From the NCBI RefSeq assembly GCF_040529055.1, contig NZ_CP132342.1, positions 806,001 to 870,000 on the forward strand: a stretch of 64,000 nucleotides of DNA, in the 5' to 3' direction. The notes beneath the pieces are model-generated. The model searched no databases, was not told where the DNA came from, and saw nothing but the letters and a program-made list of their open reading frames with translations. Each line of letters begins with the position of its first letter. The stretch's first letter is position 1. Source of the stretch: Xanthomonas sontii (GTDB taxonomy: Bacteria; Pseudomonadota; Gammaproteobacteria; Xanthomonadales; Xanthomonadaceae). Made by a program: the position numbers and the translations under genes. This document shows, one piece after another, positions 8,670 to 16,066 of this stretch.

Positions 8670-9467
8670 ATGTTTCGAGCATTTAGCTTAGACATCCGCG
8701 AGGGAAATCCCTTCGCAAGCTGGCATCAAAATGGAAAGGCATTCATCGAGGGAAGGTGGCCGAAATCAGAGCGAGCGTTCGATAGCTATGTCGAGGAGGC
8801 CGTGATTGATGGTGATGGAATCAGGGAACATTGGTTCTCGAAGCTCAACGCCGATGTCTTCATATCCCACTCCCACAATGATGAGGCGATGGCGGTTGGT
8901 CTAGCTGGTTACCTAGCAAATCTCGGACTACGCCCTTTCGTTGATTCATTGGTGTGGCATGACTCTGTCACTTTGCTTGAGTCCATCGATCAGCGCTTCT
9001 GCCGGTCCGATGATGATCCGAAGACGTTCGACTACAACAAGCGCAACTACTCGACGAGCCACGTTCACATGATGCTCGCCTCGGCGTTGGCCGAGTCTAT
9101 CGATCAGTGCGAGTGCGTTCTGTTCCTGAACACCCCACGATCCATCCAAGTAAGAGACTCCAAGGAGCCAAACAAAGCAGTCACTGCTTCGCCATGGATC
9201 TACCACGAGCTAATCACCACGCAGCTGATTGCCCGTAGAAGGCACGGTGATCGCGTCACTAAGGGCTTTGGTATCGAAGACGCCCGAGTGCTTGCCGAGG
9301 CAGTTCAGCCGACGCCCGTACGAGTGGAGTACCGAGCGCCAATGGATCACCTCGCGGAGCTCACGTTCCAGAGCCTGGAGAACCTTCGTCTTAAGTCGCT
9401 CCAGCGCTTTGAAGCGCTGGACGAACTCTATCGGGAGCACCCGGCACCCGGGCCCAAGAAGGGCTAG
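8670..9467 (+). CDS. TIR-domain protein, first ThsB-like sensor of the Thoeris operon
   Basis: A 265-residue cytoplasmic protein. After a ~60-residue N-terminal extension comes a TIR fold: first strand DVFISHSHNDEAMA (62-75), then ECVLFLN (149-155) and the helix motif SPWIYHE, whose Glu180 aligns with the catalytic NADase glutamate of TIR enzymes (SARM1-type WVHKE). In Thoeris, TIR proteins sense phage infection and convert NAD into a cyclic ADP-ribose isomer that activates ThsA. Gene order (TIR, thsA, thsB, same strand, short gaps) supports this role. The sequence differs greatly from the second TIR protein at 10983, so the two may respond to different phages. AT-richer than the chromosome, consistent with transfer. 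Confidence 0.85.
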   Translation: MFRAFSLDIREGNPFASWHQNGKAFIEGRWPKSERAFDSYVEEAVIDGDGIREHWFSKLNADVFISHSHNDEAMAVGLAGYLANLGLRPFVDSLVWHDSVTLLESIDQRFCRSDDDPKTFDYNKRNYSTSHVHMMLASALAESIDQCECVLFLNTPRSIQVRDSKEPNKAVTASPWIYHELITTQLIARRRHGDRVTKGFGIEDARVLAEAVQPTPVRVEYRAPMDHLAELTFQSLENLRLKSLQRFEALDELYREHPAPGPKKG

Positions 9468-9545
9468 TTGGCGCTGCCGCCCCTGGTGAAGGGGCAAGGA
9501 CATCCCTTCACCCAGATTCTGTCCGCTCATCTGCCTAGGATTCTA

Positions 9546-10973
9546 ATGAACAAGGAACAGAAGAAGCTGGTTGAAGCATTATCCACGGAGCTAGAGGCCG
9601 GGAATCTTGCAGTCTTCGCCGGGGCCGGATTCTCTCGGCCGGCAGGCTTCGTAGACTGGAAAGAACTACTACGCCCCATTGCAGCTGAGATCGACCTGGA
9701 CGTGGATCGAGAGATCGATCTGGTTGCTCTTGCGCAGTATCACTCCAATTCAAACGCAGCCAACCGCAACAGATTGAATCAAGTTCTCGTCAATGAGTTC
9801 GCGCGCGAAGGAAAGCCTACTGAGAATCATCAAATTCTCGCCAGGCTTCCAATTTCGACGTACTGGACTACGAACTATGATCGTCTCATTGAACAATCAT
9901 TGAAGGATGTAGGAAAGATACCTGACACGAAATATCGTGTTTCGCAACTACCGATCACTGTCCCTAAGCGAGACGCAGTGGTCTACAAGATGCACGGTGA
10001 TGTTGAGCACCCTGACGAAGCGATCCTGACCAGGGACGACTACGAGCGATACCACCTGAAGATGGCGCCATTCATTGATGCCCTTAAGGGTGACCTAGTT
10101 AGCAAGACGTTTTTGTTCCTGGGCTTCTCCTTCACCGATCCAAACCTTGACTACATTCTGAGTCGGGTTCGAATCGCCTACGAGCGAAACCAACGCCAAA
10201 GCTACTGCATTCAGCGGGCTGTAGCTCGAGATGAGGGTGAGCACGAGGCGGACTACGAGTACAGGAAGCGAAAGCAACATCTATTCGAGCAAGAGCTTCT
10301 TCGGTTCGGCATCAAGACCACTTACGTCAGCGATTTCGTCGAGATCACCGAGATCTTGAGTGCCATTGAGACTAAGCATCGACGTCGGTCAATCTTCATC
10401 TCTGGTGCAGCACACGATTATGCGCCGTTCACTGAGAAGGACGGTGTGCGCTTTGTTTTCGATTTGGCGAAAAGCATAAGCAAGCAGGAGTACCGAGTCC
10501 TCTCCGGATTCGGTCTCGGCATAGGCAGTGCCGTCATCTCAGGTGTTGTTGAGGCGACGGCGATGGGTGGCAGGGCCTTGGACGAAGACCGATTGCTGGT
10601 GCGCCCCTTCCCACAGTCTCGCGCTGGCGACGTTCCGCTGTCTGAACTCTGGAGGATCTACCGGCAGGACACGCTAAAGAGATCCGGTATTGCAATATTT
10701 GTGTTCGGCAACAAACGTGTGGATGACGATGTACTCTCCGATGGAATGCGCGCTGAATATGATATCGCTCGCGAGAACAAGGTTTTCGTCATACCCGTAG
10801 GCATTACGGGAGGGATGGCGCGGGAGCTATGGGCCGAGACGATTAATCTGATCGATTCGGGTGAGATCTTTGTTTCTGCAGAGGCAAGGGAGCTGCTCAT
10901 CGCGTTGGGTGAGCCTTCAAGTAGTCTCGAAGACGCAAGGGAAAACATTCTTAAACTGATTAAACTGACCTAG
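9546..10973 (+). CDS. thsA: Thoeris effector ThsA (SIR2 NADase plus SLOG sensor)
   Basis: A 475-residue protein, matching the length of Bacillus cereus ThsA. The N-terminal SIR2 domain has AGAGFS (25-30), TTNYD (108-112, with Asn110) and KMHGD (148-152, with His150), corresponding to the two catalytic residues of ThsA. The C-terminal half starts near residue 285 (RRSIFISGAAHDY) and has the Rossmann-like pattern of a SLOG domain (VLSGFGLGIGSAVISG), which in this family binds the cyclic ADP-ribose signal. On activation the SIR2 domain destroys NAD, causing abortive infection. I chose the ATG at 9546, eight bases after an AGGA site, over an in-frame TTG at 9468 directly after the preceding stop. 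It is downstream of one TIR gene and 9 bases upstream of another. Confidence 0.93.
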   Translation: MNKEQKKLVEALSTELEAGNLAVFAGAGFSRPAGFVDWKELLRPIAAEIDLDVDREIDLVALAQYHSNSNAANRNRLNQVLVNEFAREGKPTENHQILARLPISTYWTTNYDRLIEQSLKDVGKIPDTKYRVSQLPITVPKRDAVVYKMHGDVEHPDEAILTRDDYERYHLKMAPFIDALKGDLVSKTFLFLGFSFTDPNLDYILSRVRIAYERNQRQSYCIQRAVARDEGEHEADYEYRKRKQHLFEQELLRFGIKTTYVSDFVEITEILSAIETKHRRRSIFISGAAHDYAPFTEKDGVRFVFDLAKSISKQEYRVLSGFGLGIGSAVISGVVEATAMGGRALDEDRLLVRPFPQSRAGDVPLSELWRIYRQDTLKRSGIAIFVFGNKRVDDDVLSDGMRAEYDIARENKVFVIPVGITGGMARELWAETINLIDSGEIFVSAEARELLIALGEPSSSLEDARENILKLIKLT

Positions 10974-10982
10974 GGGACAAAG

Positions 10983-11423
10983 ATGGCAAGGAAGGTTTTC
11001 TTTAGCTTCAAGTACGATGACGTTCAGCGTGCGATGAACGTGCGAAATAGCAATGTGATCACAGGGGCCTTGAAGTCTGGATTCATCGATAAAGCCGACT
11101 TCGAAGCAGTAGAGCGCAGCGGGGATGGCGCGATCAAGACGTGGATTGACGGTCAGCTAGTTGGAACAACAGTAACCGTGGTGTTGGTCGGGGCCAACAC
11201 GAACAAAAGCCGTTGGGTTCGGTACGAGATTGAACAGAGCATCGAGCGGAAGAACGGAATAATCACCATTGATGTAAGCAAGATCGCGGATCTTCGCGGC
11301 AACACAACCAATTGGTGTGGAATGACAATCCCAGGCTATACGAATTATCGCTGGAACCGGGACGAGGGCAGAACCAATCTAGGTGCATGGGTTGAGAGGG
11401 CTGCTAAGGACGCAGGGCGATGA
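10983..11423 (+). CDS. thsB: Thoeris TIR sensor ThsB
   Basis: A 146-residue TIR-like protein of the ThsB/DUF1863 type. It starts with the strand ARKVFFSFKYDDVQRA, has TVTVVLVGANT in the middle and the helix motif SRWVRYEIEQSI, whose Glu82 is the expected catalytic residue. Length and motif spacing fit Bacillus ThsB. The start is 9 bases after the thsA stop with a GGGGACAAAG site, so the genes are co-transcribed and probably translationally coupled. The role is to sense infection and make the cyclic ADP-ribose messenger read by ThsA. A palindromic repeat (11463) and an attC site (11759) follow. Confidence 0.92.
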   Translation: MARKVFFSFKYDDVQRAMNVRNSNVITGALKSGFIDKADFEAVERSGDGAIKTWIDGQLVGTTVTVVLVGANTNKSRWVRYEIEQSIERKNGIITIDVSKIADLRGNTTNWCGMTIPGYTNYRWNRDEGRTNLGAWVERAAKDAGR

Positions 11424-11462
11424 CCTTGAACTGCACTCCGCGTGGATGGGAGTAGCCGGGGG

Positions 11463-11556
11463 AAACAGGGGTCAGAGTGCTATTTTCTTGACAACAACAG
11501 GGGTCGGAGTGCTCTTTCTTGTTCGATACCTTTGAAAGTCGGCTCTGACCGCAATT
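11463..11556 (+). repeat. REP-type element with GGGGTCAGAGTGC arms (compound copy)
   Basis: Contains AACAGGGGTCAGAGTGC and, 33 bases later, AACAGGGGTCGGAGTGC, then the complementary arm GGCTCTGACC. It is the same element as at 14026 and 15269. This class of palindrome is usually mobilised by REP-associated tyrosine transposases (RAYTs), none of which is encoded here. Confidence 0.75.
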
Positions 11557-11701
11557 CTACCTCTGGGGAGTCCTCTCGCCTTGCGCCATCGAATAGCCAT
11601 CAGCTTCGTCTTCCGGCTTCGTTGCCCTACCTCGCTGATTGTCTTCGGCCGGGGTCACACATCCATCGGCCACCACCTCTGGCAAGCACCAAACCGGGAT
11701 C

Positions 11702-11758
11702 TGTGGCATGCTCGGCTCTCGGCGGCAATGCTCCGGAGCACGGACCATGCTTCATTAC
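11702..11758 (+). repeat. attC-linked conserved element, copy 1
   Basis: Begins TGTGGCATGCTCGGCTCTCG and ends with CCATGCTTCA directly before the attC site. Five other copies sit in the same place before other attC sites. Non-coding by appearance; function unknown. Confidence 0.7.
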
Positions 11759-11818
11759 CGCTAACCGTTCGTTCAAGCCTATGCCGCTCCGCGAGGCGGC
11801 TTAACTCAGGCGTTAGGC
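11759..11818 (+). other. attC recombination site A
   Basis: Left core CGCTAAC, left arm TTCAAGCC, an inverted central stretch GCCGCTCCGCGAGGCGGC, right arm GGCTTAACTC and a perfect right core GTTAGGC. This arrangement and the ~60-bp length are those of integron attC sites of the xanthomonad type. The Imm35 cassette gene starts 7 bases later. Confidence 0.8.
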
Positions 11819-11824
11819 GATCTA

Positions 11825-12412
11825 ATGATCGAAGCAGATCAAGCCAAAGCTTTAGTCCTTCGTTGCTGCGAAGCTTCTCGCGAAGGAAAAGATCGCTTTG
11901 TTATTCAATTCTGCGCGCTTTCTGAGTGTGGTGACTACTGGATCATTCGTGCAAACAGCGAAGATTTTGTCCTGCGAGGTATTCAAGGGCGATGCTATGT
12001 TGGCGTAAATGCTCATCTTGTCAGTACTGCATCGGGCGAGATTGAAATCGTCGGTAGTGGTCAGAGTGTTGATGAGTACCTTCAAGATAAATGTGATGCT
12101 GCAAGGGCTGGTACCAATCACTACGTGCTAGGTCCGGACTTCGACAAAAGCGACAAGGCGGGCGTGATTCGCCTGCGACAAAAACTGGAGTGCTCGCTCC
12201 AGAGAGCAATGCAACTCGTATCCCCCGAGTTCAATTGTTGGCTCACAGGTGAGAAGCGCTTGCTTAGCGACGCCAAGGCGATCTTGCATAAAGAAGGAGT
12301 TACTACGAGTATTCGACTACTTGAGAACCCGGGATGTGCAGTGAGAATAGACAACTCGGTTTGGTACTGGACTGCACTGAAGTCGGCTTTGAATCGAGTG
12401 GATACGAAATGA
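11825..12412 (+). CDS. cassette-encoded Imm35-like immunity protein
   Basis: A 195-residue cytoplasmic protein. The stretch from about residue 28 to 88 (ECGDYWIIRANSEDFVLRG, then YVGVNAHLVSTASGEIEIVG and SVDEYL) has the pattern of the YrhB/Imm35 immunity fold. The C-terminal ~100 residues (LLSDAKAILHKEGVTTSIRL, VWYWTALKSALN) are not recognised. Members of this family neutralise toxins delivered by neighbouring bacteria. The gene starts just after attC site A, as expected of an integron cassette, and no toxin gene is next to it. No promoter was seen, so expression may depend on read-through from upstream. Confidence 0.6.
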   Translation: MIEADQAKALVLRCCEASREGKDRFVIQFCALSECGDYWIIRANSEDFVLRGIQGRCYVGVNAHLVSTASGEIEIVGSGQSVDEYLQDKCDAARAGTNHYVLGPDFDKSDKAGVIRLRQKLECSLQRAMQLVSPEFNCWLTGEKRLLSDAKAILHKEGVTTSIRLLENPGCAVRIDNSVWYWTALKSALNRVDTK

Positions 12413-12560
12413 CAAGCGAAGTGGAGCGGGCAGAGTGCACGCGTGGCACTGGGCCATGCTTCGCATCCACGGAGAAGCTTACTGGCTTGCCAATCCTCAG
12501 CTTGAGTCTCCGCCGCAGGAATACCTTGATGCATCATCGTCGCTGGAGCCGAACAGTGGC

Positions 12561-12626
12561 CCCCAACAGTTCACTCAAGCCGACGCCGAAGTCGCTGCGT
12601 GGGTCCGCTTAGTTCAAGCGCTAGGT
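12561..12626 (+). other. attC-like site B (degenerate)
   Basis: CCCCAAC core, then TCAAGCCGACGCC, a centre with GTCGC/GCTGCG, right arm GCTTAGTTC and right core GCTAGGT (consensus GTTAGGC). The next cassette gene begins 10 bases downstream. Confidence 0.65.
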
Positions 12627-12636
12627 GCCACATCAG

Positions 12637-12861
12637 ATGCTTAGCCAGATTTGGGAATCATGGCAGTTCAACCTCGGGCTCGGCTTGGCTAGCCTCGGCG
12701 CTGGGCTGCTGGTAGTGTCGCCGTGCCTGCTCGTCCCGTCTTGGCGTCGCAAGCTTCTTCGGTCGAACTTAGATATGGAGGGCGTCGGTCTCATTGCGCT
12801 GACGGTAGTGCTTGTTGCCGTCGGCTTTTACAACTACGTCAGCGCCGGCAATGGGACGTGA
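12637..12861 (+). CDS. small two-helix membrane protein (cassette gene)
   Basis: A 74-residue protein with two hydrophobic segments (LGLGLASLGAGLLVVSPCLL and VGLIALTVVLVAVGFYNYV) separated by a basic loop (PSWRRKLLRS), so probably an inner-membrane hairpin. Start chosen at the ATG 12637 rather than a GTG at 12625 that overlaps the attC core. The stop overlaps the left end of site C, a usual cassette arrangement. No family recognised. Confidence 0.5.
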   Translation: MLSQIWESWQFNLGLGLASLGAGLLVVSPCLLVPSWRRKLLRSNLDMEGVGLIALTVVLVAVGFYNYVSAGNGT

Positions 12862-12915
12862 CAATCCATTCAAGCCGAGCTGGCTCCGCTGGCCTGCTTA
12901 ACTCGAGCGAACGCC
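12858..12915 (+). other. attC-like site C (degenerate)
   Basis: CGTGACAATCCATTCAAGCC on the left, a TGGCTCCGCTGGC centre and GCTTAACTCGAGCG on the right. The right core has decayed (GAACGCC instead of GTTAGGC). Confidence 0.55.
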
Positions 12916-12917
12916 GT

Positions 12918-13184
12918 ATGAAGAGGGTCCTCGCAAATCTAGTCATAGCGATCGGCGCACTGGTCGCTGTGACTGGGCTGCTCGGTACGCCGCTACTACT
13001 GCATCAGCTTCCAATCTCCTTGATGTTGCCAAACCATGGGCAGTCTCCCCATCTGTACCTTCGGGCGGTTCCTATGGAGTTACCCTGGCCAGGCTATTTG
13101 CCTTACCTGTTCCTCCTTGTAGGGGGCGCCATGCTTATCACTGGCGTACTTTTGCGCCGGAAGCTCCGTGGCACTGCGCCCTAA
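12918..13184 (+). CDS. small two-helix membrane protein (cassette gene)
   Basis: An 88-residue protein with an N-terminal helix (LVIAIGALVAVTGLLGTPLL), an exported loop containing several His and Pro residues, and a C-terminal helix (LPYLFLLVGGAMLITGVLL) ending in a basic tail. The ATG at 12918 follows site C by two bases. The TAA stop lies within the CCCTAAC core of site D, a classic cassette feature. No family recognised. Confidence 0.5.
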   Translation: MKRVLANLVIAIGALVAVTGLLGTPLLLHQLPISLMLPNHGQSPHLYLRAVPMELPWPGYLPYLFLLVGGAMLITGVLLRRKLRGTAP

Positions 13185-13237
13185 CAATTCATTCAAGACG
13201 AGGCCACTTCCGAGTTGGCTAAATTCACGGGTTAGAA
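13179..13237 (+). other. attC site D
   Basis: Left core CCCTAAC followed by AATTCATTCAAGAC, a GGCCACTTCC centre, right arm TTGGCTAAATTC and right core GTTAGAA. It supplies the stop codon of the upstream gene. Confidence 0.7.
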
Positions 13238-13387
13238 CAACCCACTGCCACATGCCCCTCTCTCGAAGGTTGGATTCTAAGAATTCGCAGCGCTGACGCG
13301 ATGACTTTCGAGGACGCATATTTTGGAACTCGTCCGACCGGACACATCCAGCGACAGCACCTTGGGCAATTCCTCATGATCGCGGCC

Positions 13388-13459
13388 TGTGGCATGCTCG
13401 GCTTTTGGCGGCAGTACTGGGGGTCACGGTCCATGCTTCACGACCTCCTTGTCACCAAC
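13388..13459 (+). repeat. attC-linked conserved element, copy 2
   Basis: TGTGGCATGCTCGGCTTTTG at the start and GGTCCATGCTTCA near the end, directly before attC site E. Confidence 0.65.
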
Positions 13460-13515
13460 GCCTAACGATGATGCAACCCGAAGCCGCCGCGCGGTGCGGT
13501 TCAATTCAGTTGGCA
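13460..13515 (+). other. attC-like site E
   Basis: Perfect left core GCCTAAC, then GCAACCCGAAGCCGCCGCGC, GCGGTTCAATTCA and a degenerate right core GTTGGCA. Confidence 0.65.
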
Positions 13516-13527
13516 GGCCCCGAGAAC

Positions 13528-13821
13528 ATGTCTATGCAGCCGGCGAAGATTTCCATACTTGCTCTGCTGGTTCTTGAAGCAAGTCTGGTCATTTCAACGG
13601 TGGCGTCCCTCCTGTTACGCGGTGTCCCTGTGGTGCCTGTTGCGTTCGCCGTGCTTGGGGTTGGCTCGTTCCTGGCGCTTCTGATCTCGGTTCCGGCAGC
13701 GTGGTACTCCGTGGCCACGGATCGCTCAGCTCGCTCGGCGCCTTACCTGTCGGCCGTCGCCGTCGGTAGTCTCCTGATTACCTGTTTCATCGTGCTGCCG
13801 TTTCTGGGCGGCGGCGTGTAG
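13528..13821 (+). CDS. three-helix membrane protein, duplicated cassette copy 1
   Basis: A 97-residue protein with hydrophobic segments near residues 6-26 (ISILALLVLEASLVISTVAS), 31-57 (VPVAFAVLGVGSFLALLISV) and the C-terminus (LSAVAVGSLLITCFIVLPFL). Start at the ATG 13528, just after attC site E. The protein at 15608 is about 90 percent identical by eye. Function unknown; small membrane proteins are common in cassette arrays. Confidence 0.55.
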   Translation: MSMQPAKISILALLVLEASLVISTVASLLLRGVPVVPVAFAVLGVGSFLALLISVPAAWYSVATDRSARSAPYLSAVAVGSLLITCFIVLPFLGGGV

Positions 13822-13916
13822 CAGTGCGCACACCAAGCCCGGAGGCTTGGGCCTTGACGACCGATCTTTGTGACACCCAGAGACCAGCGACGCCAGCAAG
13901 ATCCAAGACAGAGATC

Positions 13917-13988
13917 TATGGCATGCTCGCGCCCATGCGGCAGTGCTGGGGAAGCGCAGTCGATGCTTCATCACCTCCTGGCACCACC
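13917..13988 (+). repeat. attC-linked conserved element, copy 3
   Basis: TATGGCATGCTCGCGCCCAT at the start and CGATGCTTCATCACC near the end, before the half attC site F. Confidence 0.6.
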
Positions 13989-14025
13989 GTTCAACTATTC
14001 ATTCAATCGGCCCGGCTTAGTGCTA
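13989..14025 (+). other. attC site F, truncated by a REP element
   Basis: Left half TTCAACTATTCATTCAATCG and part of the right arm (GGCTTAGTGCTA) remain. The expected right core is replaced by AAACAGGGGTCAGAG of the REP element. Confidence 0.55.
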
Positions 14026-14092
14026 AACAGGGGTCAGAGTGCGATTTTATTGTATGCATGGCAATTTAAAGTTAGCTCTGCCCCCAGTTCTG
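14026..14092 (+). repeat. REP-type element, left flank of the DUF6708 gene
   Basis: AACAGGGGTCAGAGTGC, a central TTGTATGCATGGCAATTTAA, then AGTTAGCTCTG and CCCCAGTTCTG. Nearly the same sequence in the same direction is found at 15269. Confidence 0.75.
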
Positions 14093-14197
14093 TTTGGCGT
14101 CATATGGTGCCGGACCGCGTAGCATAGACCGCTGCGTCGCTGCCTTCGAGTGCGTCAGCCGCGGGCTCGACATGCTCATCGTGAATAAACCCTGGCC

Positions 14198-15268
14198 ATG
14201 GCCCGAACCAAGAACGACAAGTACCCTGTCTCCGGACCCAAGCCATCGGCATCTGGCCGGCCACTGGGCATGGCCGATCTCGAGTGGCTCGGCCAGGCGG
14301 CCTGCGACGAGTTCTTCAAGCTGCACGACAACGAAGTGTTCAGGGGCATCGGCGCCGGGGCGGTGCTCTTGCCGCCGCACAGCGTACCGGCCAGCCGATC
14401 GCCCAGCAGCGGAGGCGCGGTCATCGAGGCGTTTCCGCATGGGCTAGTGTACGGAAGCATGATGACTTTGCTTGTGGGGTTTCTTGGCTTTGGCGCCGTC
14501 GCTATAGGTTTGCCATTGACCATGATGCTTGCAAGCGCACTTGGTGATGCCAATGCCTTCACTCCTGCCTTGGTCGGCACTTCAGTCCTATCGGTGTTCG
14601 TCTACTTCATGCTCCGCTTCGACCTCATCGGCTACCGCTACGCACCCACCCTGTTCGACCGCAACGCCGGCAAGGTCCATGTCTTCAAGGACAACACGCG
14701 TCTCTTCAGCGGGTGGCCGCTCTGGGGCGGGGGCGGCCAGCACGAGATCCTCAGCTATGACTGGGCCTGCGTGCGCGCCCAGGTCGTCCGCTTCAAGACC
14801 TTCACCGGCACCGTCGCACAGGACAACGCGGCTCTGCAGATGATCGTGCTGGCTGCGCCCGGCGACACCCGCGTGGTCGGCCAGTTCGGCCTGGGCCTGA
14901 CCAGTAGCGCCATCGCGGTGCAGCCCCTGCTCGATACCTGGGAGCACATCCGCCGCTTCATGGAGCACGAAGGGCCGCTGTTCGTGGAAGGCGACGGACC
15001 CAATGAGGCCTTGTTCGAGATGCGCTTGGCGCGCTGCATCTTCCTCGGCCAGCCCTTCATCGGCCCGGGCAGTGCGGAGCATTGGAAGCACTCCGACCTG
15101 GGCGCCATCCTCTGGCAGGTCATCGCCCTCCCGCTCTTTCCGCTGACCCTGCTCTACGGCCTGATCCGCTGGGCCAGTTTCCACATCAAGAGCAAGCCCA
15201 TATGGCCGCCTGAAGTGCTGGCCAGCGTGGGCGGCGCCCCCTTGCATGGCAGCGCGCTGGACGCTTAG
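14198..15268 (+). CDS. DUF6708-type membrane protein
   Basis: A 356-residue protein. An N-terminal cytoplasmic part (ADLEWLGQAACDEFFKLHDN) is followed by two membrane helices at about 88-110 and 119-138 (LTMMLASALG, VGTSVLSVFVYFMLRFDL). A beta-rich domain with RYAPTLFDRNAGKVHVF and GWPLWGGGGQHEILSYDW follows, then a last hydrophobic stretch (LPLFPLTLLYGLIRWASFHI) and a tail with KSKPIWPPEV. This layout is that of DUF6708 proteins, common beside type VI secretion lipases and adaptor genes. No secretion gene is present here. Higher GC than its cassette neighbours and exact flanking by two REP elements suggest separate arrival. A role as immunity or accessory protein is inferred. Confidence 0.65.
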   Translation: MARTKNDKYPVSGPKPSASGRPLGMADLEWLGQAACDEFFKLHDNEVFRGIGAGAVLLPPHSVPASRSPSSGGAVIEAFPHGLVYGSMMTLLVGFLGFGAVAIGLPLTMMLASALGDANAFTPALVGTSVLSVFVYFMLRFDLIGYRYAPTLFDRNAGKVHVFKDNTRLFSGWPLWGGGGQHEILSYDWACVRAQVVRFKTFTGTVAQDNAALQMIVLAAPGDTRVVGQFGLGLTSSAIAVQPLLDTWEHIRRFMEHEGPLFVEGDGPNEALFEMRLARCIFLGQPFIGPGSAEHWKHSDLGAILWQVIALPLFPLTLLYGLIRWASFHIKSKPIWPPEVLASVGGAPLHGSALDA

Positions 15269-15336
15269 AAACAGGGGTCAGAGTGCATTTTTCTTGTATG
15301 CAAGGCCATTTAAAGTTAGCTCTGACGCCAGTTCTG
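15269..15336 (+). repeat. REP-type element, right flank of the DUF6708 gene
   Basis: Starts directly after the TAG of the DUF6708 gene with AAACAGGGGTCAGAGTGC and ends AGTTAGCTCTGACGCCAG. Direct-orientation copy of 14026-14092. Confidence 0.75.
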
Positions 15337-15467
15337 GAGTAGACATGCTGGGTACAACAATCCACACGAGACGAATGCGTGTCGTGGTTCCGCCTACTTC
15401 ATGCATTAGTCTAGTGATGGACGCGCGGTGCGGCGTCCACTTTGGACAAATCCTCATGATCGCGATC

Positions 15468-15539
15468 TGTGGCATGCTCGGCTACTGGCAGCAGTACTGG
15501 GGAGCGCGGTCCATGCTTCACCCCTTCCTTGGCACCAAC
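15468..15539 (+). repeat. attC-linked conserved element, copy 4
   Basis: TGTGGCATGCTCGGCTACTG at the start, GGTCCATGCTTCACC near the end, directly before site E2. Confidence 0.65.
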
Positions 15540-15596
15540 GCCTAACGATGATGCAACCCGAAGCCGCCGCGCGGTGCGGTTCAATTCAGGTGGCAG
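15540..15596 (+). other. attC-like site E2 (duplicate of E)
   Basis: Same left core GCCTAAC and arms as site E; right end changed to GGTGGCA. Confidence 0.6.
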
Positions 15597-15607
15597 GCCC
15601 CGAGAAC

Positions 15608-15901
15608 ATGTCCATGCAGCCGGCGAAGATTTCCGTACTTGCTCTGCTGGTTCTTGAAGCAAGTCTGGTCACTTCTGCGGTGGCAGGCCTTCTGCTGCGC
15701 GATGTACCGGTGGCGCCTGTTGCTTTCGCCGTGCTTGGCGTTGGCTCGTTCCTGGCGCTTCTGATCTCTGTTCCGGCAGCGTGGTACTCCGTGGCCACGG
15801 ATCGCTCAGCTCGCTCGGCGCCTTACCTGTCGGTCGTCGCCGTCGGTAGTCTCCTGATTACCTGTTTCATCGTGCTGCCGTTTCTGGGCGGCGGCGTGTA
15901 G
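15608..15901 (+). CDS. three-helix membrane protein, duplicated cassette copy 2
   Basis: A 97-residue paralogue of the protein at 13528, with the same start MSMQPAKIS and the same end TCFIVLPFLGGGV. Differences cluster in the first loop (TSAVAGLLLRDVPVAP against ISTVASLLLRGVPVVP). Both copies keep an intact frame and the changes are conservative, so both may be under selection or the duplication may be recent. Function unknown. Confidence 0.55.
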   Translation: MSMQPAKISVLALLVLEASLVTSAVAGLLLRDVPVAPVAFAVLGVGSFLALLISVPAAWYSVATDRSARSAPYLSVVAVGSLLITCFIVLPFLGGGV

Positions 15902-15996
15902 CAGTGGGCACACCAAGCCCGGAGGCTTGAGGCCTGACGACCGGTCTTGGTGACACCCAGAGACCAGCGACGCCAGCAAGATCCAAGACAGAGATC

Positions 15997-16066
15997 TATG
16001 GCATGCTCGCGCCCATGCGGCAGTGCTGGTGAAGCGCAGTCGATGCTTCACCACCTCTGGCACCAC
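15997..16066 (+). repeat. attC-linked conserved element, copy 5
   Basis: TATGGCATGCTCGCGCCCAT at the start and CGATGCTTCACCACC near the end. Confidence 0.6.

Larger units (their letters stand above)
13358..14005 (+). repeat. duplicated cassette block, copy 1
   Basis: Nearly identical to 15438-16085 at an offset of 2080 bases, with scattered substitutions and a one-base gap near the right end. Each copy holds a conserved element, an attC-like site, one membrane-protein gene, a second conserved element and the left half of another attC site. Confidence 0.85.

Noticed and set aside
8670..9467. First TIR gene as a stand-alone toxin or an effector
   Set aside because: It is on the same strand and within 80 bases of thsA, followed by thsB; the operon context makes a Thoeris sensor the simpler reading.
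11442..11804. Possible 120-residue gene ending MACSALGG...
   Set aside because: It runs across REP arms, the attC-linked element and attC site A; the same sequence recurs as non-coding repeat elsewhere.
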